Source: an uncultured archaeon
GTDB taxonomy: Archaea; Thermoproteota; Nitrososphaeria; Conexivisphaerales; CALBHZ01
Reading direction: 5' to 3'
Length of the DNA: 7,391 nucleotides
NCBI GenBank assembly: GCA_937892815.1
Contig: CALBHZ010000081.1
Location: 1-7,391 of the forward strand
Translations under genes and position numbers: made by a program
Shown: in pieces, positions 5,604 to 7,391 of the stretch
Numbering within the stretch: position 1 is the first letter of the stretch
Layout: the number at the start of each line of letters is the position of its first letter
Notes under the pieces: model-generated
Database searches by the model: none
Seen by the model: only the letters and a program-made list of their open reading frames with translations
Told to the model about the DNA's origin: nothing

Positions 5604-6545
5604 TTGTCATATAAGAAGTCTTATTTTGATGAACTTGGAAAGTGTCCTAGATGTGGTAAGGGCACTTTATTGTTGGACGTTAATACCGGAGAGCTCGTTT
5701 GCAGTAGATGTGGATTCGTAATTAAGGAAAAGGTCGAAGAAACTAGGCCCGAGTGGAGGGCCTTTTCTAAAGAGGAGAAGGAAGATAGAAGTAGGGCCGG
5801 AATTCCCATGTCTCTAGCTATGCACGATATGGGGTTAGCCACTATTATAGGCCCTACGGATAAGGATGCTTCGGGTAAAACTTTAACCGGCGTCTCACGA
5901 GCTACCATCGAAAGGCTTAGAACCTGGGATAGTAGAAGTCAGGTACACGAGCCCGTGGATAGGAACTTAAGACAGGCTTTTAGCGAACTGGATAGGCTTG
6001 CGGATAAGCTAAGCGTATCCGACTTCGTAGTCGAGAGAGCTGCGTACATATATAGAAAGGCTTTGGAAAAGGGATTGGTGAGAGGTAGAAGCATTAGCGC
6101 CTTAATCGCCGCTTCCCTATATGCTGCATGTAGAGCTACCGAAACGCCTAGAACCCTTAAGGACGTAGCGGCCGTAAGTAGCGTGAAGAAGAAGGATATA
6201 GCTAGATGTTATAGGCTGTTATTGAGAGAGCTCGACTTAAAGATGCCCATCATGGATCCAGTAAAATGTGTAAGTAGGGTTGCGAGCAAAGCTGGATTAT
6301 CCGAAAAGACGAAGAGGAGAGCTATCGAAATACTTAAGAAGGCTATCGAAGCTAGGACTTCAGCTGGAAAGGATCCAATGGGATTAGCGGCTGCTGCTCT
6401 ATACGTTGCCTGCGTTTTAGAAGGAGAAAACAAGACTCAAAAGGACATAGCTGAAGCGGCTGGAGTTACGGAGGTAACTATAAGAAATAGGTACAAAGGT
6501 TTAAAGATGGCCCTTAAGATCCCCGAGCCTTCTCAGCCCTCTTAA
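5604..6545 (+). CDS. tfb: Transcription initiation factor B (TFB/TFIIB)
   Basis: Binds the TBP-TATA complex and the BRE and recruits RNA polymerase, setting start site and direction. The 313 residues (TTG start) show all expected parts. The zinc ribbon is Cys14-x2-Cys17-x15-Cys33-x2-Cys36. The B-reader and linker (about 45-105) include RPEWRAF, DRSRAGIPMS, HDMGLATIIG. The first cyclin-like repeat (about 115-208) contains ALIAASLYAACR (166-177). The second repeat (about 214-305) contains GLAAAALYVAC (260-270) and ends in the helix-turn-helix QKDIAEAAGVTEVTIRNRY (279-297) that reads the BRE. No key part is missing, so it should be fully functional. Whether it is the only TFB or one of several paralogues cannot be told here. 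It is transcribed divergently from the nucleotidyltransferase-like gene, and its last 10 codons plus the stop overlap the end of the minus-strand gene at 6514. Confidence 0.97.
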   Translation: MSYKKSYFDELGKCPRCGKGTLLLDVNTGELVCSRCGFVIKEKVEETRPEWRAFSKEEKEDRSRAGIPMSLAMHDMGLATIIGPTDKDASGKTLTGVSRATIERLRTWDSRSQVHEPVDRNLRQAFSELDRLADKLSVSDFVVERAAYIYRKALEKGLVRGRSISALIAASLYAACRATETPRTLKDVAAVSSVKKKDIARCYRLLLRELDLKMPIMDPVKCVSRVASKAGLSEKTKRRAIEILKKAIEARTSAGKDPMGLAAAALYVACVLEGENKTQKDIAEAAGVTEVTIRNRYKGLKMALKIPEPSQPS

Positions 6546-6978
6546 TTTTCTTCCCTACACCCCTCTTTTTTATTAGCTTGTAGATACTTTCCGCTAAGTT
6601 AGTTATTTCCCTATAGGAGGAACCTTTCTGTATTAAATCCTTCATTTCGGCTATCTTTAAAGCCACCTCTTCATCAACTGCGAGCATTTCCTTTAAGTAA
6701 GCCTTATCTATCGAAATGAGATCTCCTCGTCTCTCCTTAATCGCGCTTAGATAACCTTTGCTTTTCATTAACAACGTATAGGATTCTATCATTAATAGAT
6801 GCGCTTTTTTAATATCTGAGGATTGAGGAAGTTTCAGCAACATATTGGCTACCTTTAGAATAGAAGAGGACAGGTTATCCTTTGTCGTCTTTTCGGCTAA
6901 GTATAATGCTTTAAAAGAAGTCCTCCCTAAGCTTAAAGCCTTAGATATGGCCTTAAGTTTAGATATATCGGCTTTCAA
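6514..6978 (-). CDS. Small helical protein with basic tail, unrecognised, coupled to the Dcd-like gene
   Basis: I do not recognise a family. The 154-residue protein appears all-helical, without cysteines and without membrane segments. Several amphipathic helices (about 4-50, 55-84, 88-117 and 121-138) suggest a helical bundle. The C-terminus, KKRGVGKKIKRAEKARGS (137-154), is strongly basic and may bind nucleic acid. It starts with TTG at 6978, and the stop TGA of the upstream gene overlaps this start by 4 bp (TTGA). GAGG four bases before it is the ribosome binding site. The coupling supports a real gene cotranslated with the dCTP deaminase-like gene. Its 3' end overlaps the end of tfb by 32 bp on the opposite strand, which is unusually long for two real genes. 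The basic tail is partly encoded in this overlap. Confidence 0.72.
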   Translation of the reverse strand: MKADISKLKAISKALSLGRTSFKALYLAEKTTKDNLSSSILKVANMLLKLPQSSDIKKAHLLMIESYTLLMKSKGYLSAIKERRGDLISIDKAYLKEMLAVDEEVALKIAEMKDLIQKGSSYREITNLAESIYKLIKKRGVGKKIKRAEKARGS

Positions 6979-7391
6979 ATTTCCTCTACTCTCTTTACTC
7001 TATCTTTGGCTAATATCTTTAAAGCCTCTATATCGTACACATTGGAGAAGTTTTCCTCAATGATCTTAAGGTACATGTTTACTTCTTCGTCCGTCATGAA
7101 TTGGAACATATACCTTCCCATGTAAGGAGACGCATCTCCTCTCCTTTCGATTAACTCGAAGTGCATAAATGGGTCGTTATGCCTAATCGTTATAGGCTTC
7201 CTGTTATTGCTTAAGTTCACTATTTCTAAGGCCAGCCTTCCTACGAAGCCGCTATGAACTTTAGCGGCGTTTAAGAAGCTGAGACCCATCCTCCCGAACT
7301 TGCTCTTAGCGGTTAGATGTGCAACGTAGCCTGGAGGCACGAACACGATTTCCTTGGATATTAGGTTTAAGTGTTCTAGATAGTTTATAGT
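6975..7391 (-). CDS. dcd: dCTP deaminase / dUTPase family protein, 5' end beyond the window
   Basis: The family removes the amino group from dCTP and/or hydrolyses dUTP to dUMP, supplying dTTP precursors and keeping uracil out of DNA. The reading frame is open to the window edge, so the N-terminus is missing; a GTG at 7346 is internal, because 15 coding triplets precede it and the family needs the upstream part. In the visible 138 residues: VPPGYVAHLTAKSKFGRMGL (18-37) matches the GRSSLGRLG motif with Ser30 and Arg34 kept; HSGFVGRLALEIVNLS (46-61) matches the DPGFxGxxxLExxN motif with Glu56 as the expected catalytic Glu; PYMGRYMFQ matches the closing PYxGKYQ. The first Asp of DPGF is His46 here, an unusual change. 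About 40 residues (from TDEEV) extend beyond the core. It is translationally coupled to the helical gene downstream. The family is well supported; which activity remains is open. Confidence 0.85.
   Translation of the reverse strand, partial: TINYLEHLNLISKEIVFVPPGYVAHLTAKSKFGRMGLSFLNAAKVHSGFVGRLALEIVNLSNNRKPITIRHNDPFMHFELIERRGDASPYMGRYMFQFMTDEEVNMYLKIIEENFSNVYDIEALKILAKDRVKRVEEI

Noticed and set aside
5621..5908. Minus-strand reading frame opposite the start of tfb
   Set aside because: Mirrors the conserved zinc ribbon and linker codons of tfb; no start signals.
1..7391. Mobile element, CRISPR array, tRNA or rRNA
   Set aside because: No spaced direct repeats, transposase-like protein, terminal inverted repeats or tRNA-like cloverleaf were seen on reading both strands; codon style looks even throughout.

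Overview
The window reads as a piece of a TACK-type (Thermoproteota-like), probably thermophilic archaeal chromosome. The evidence is a full-length archaeal transcription factor B, a two-domain Sua5, BRE/TATA promoters with AT-rich boxes about 25 nt before the expected transcription start, GGTGA-type ribosome binding sites, frequent TTG/GTG starts, T-tract terminators, and heavy use of AGA/AGG and ATA codons. I cannot place the lineage more closely. Coding density is very high: the longest gene-free stretch is about 160 bp. I see no tRNA, rRNA, CRISPR array, insertion sequence or other sign of recent mobility.

Layout. (1) 1-105: T-tracts on both strands, a likely convergent terminator zone. 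(2) 106-1155, minus: Sua5 (threonylcarbamoyl-AMP synthase). It is divergent from (3) 1252-2865, plus: a six-helix membrane protein followed with no gap by a signal peptide peptidase SppA. One TATA-like box at 1218-1226 appears to sit at the right distance for both directions. (4) 2915-4661, plus: a tight three-gene operon of a small four-cysteine protein, a radical-SAM protein of the spore-photoproduct-lyase-like family (COG1533) and a DUF488 protein. (5) 4651-5442, minus: an unrecognised protein with an N-terminal region that looks like a nucleotidyltransferase with a Glu-x-Asp signature; its stop overlaps that of DUF488. (6) 5443-5603: a compact divergent regulatory region with two BRE/TATA promoters, a pair of palindromes and short direct repeats. 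(7) 5604-6545, plus: TFB. (8) 6514-7391, minus: a dCTP deaminase/dUTPase-family gene, cut by the window edge, translationally coupled to a small helical basic protein whose end overlaps the end of TFB.

How it fits together. Most genes are housekeeping (tRNA t6A modification, membrane protein turnover, transcription initiation, nucleotide pool sanitation). The parts that could be a less described system are the four-cysteine / radical-SAM / DUF488 operon, which looks like an iron-sulfur-dependent unit acting on nucleic acid or a nucleotide, and the nucleotidyltransferase-like gene under a promoter overlaid by tandem palindromes. Functional links between these are inference from gene order only.
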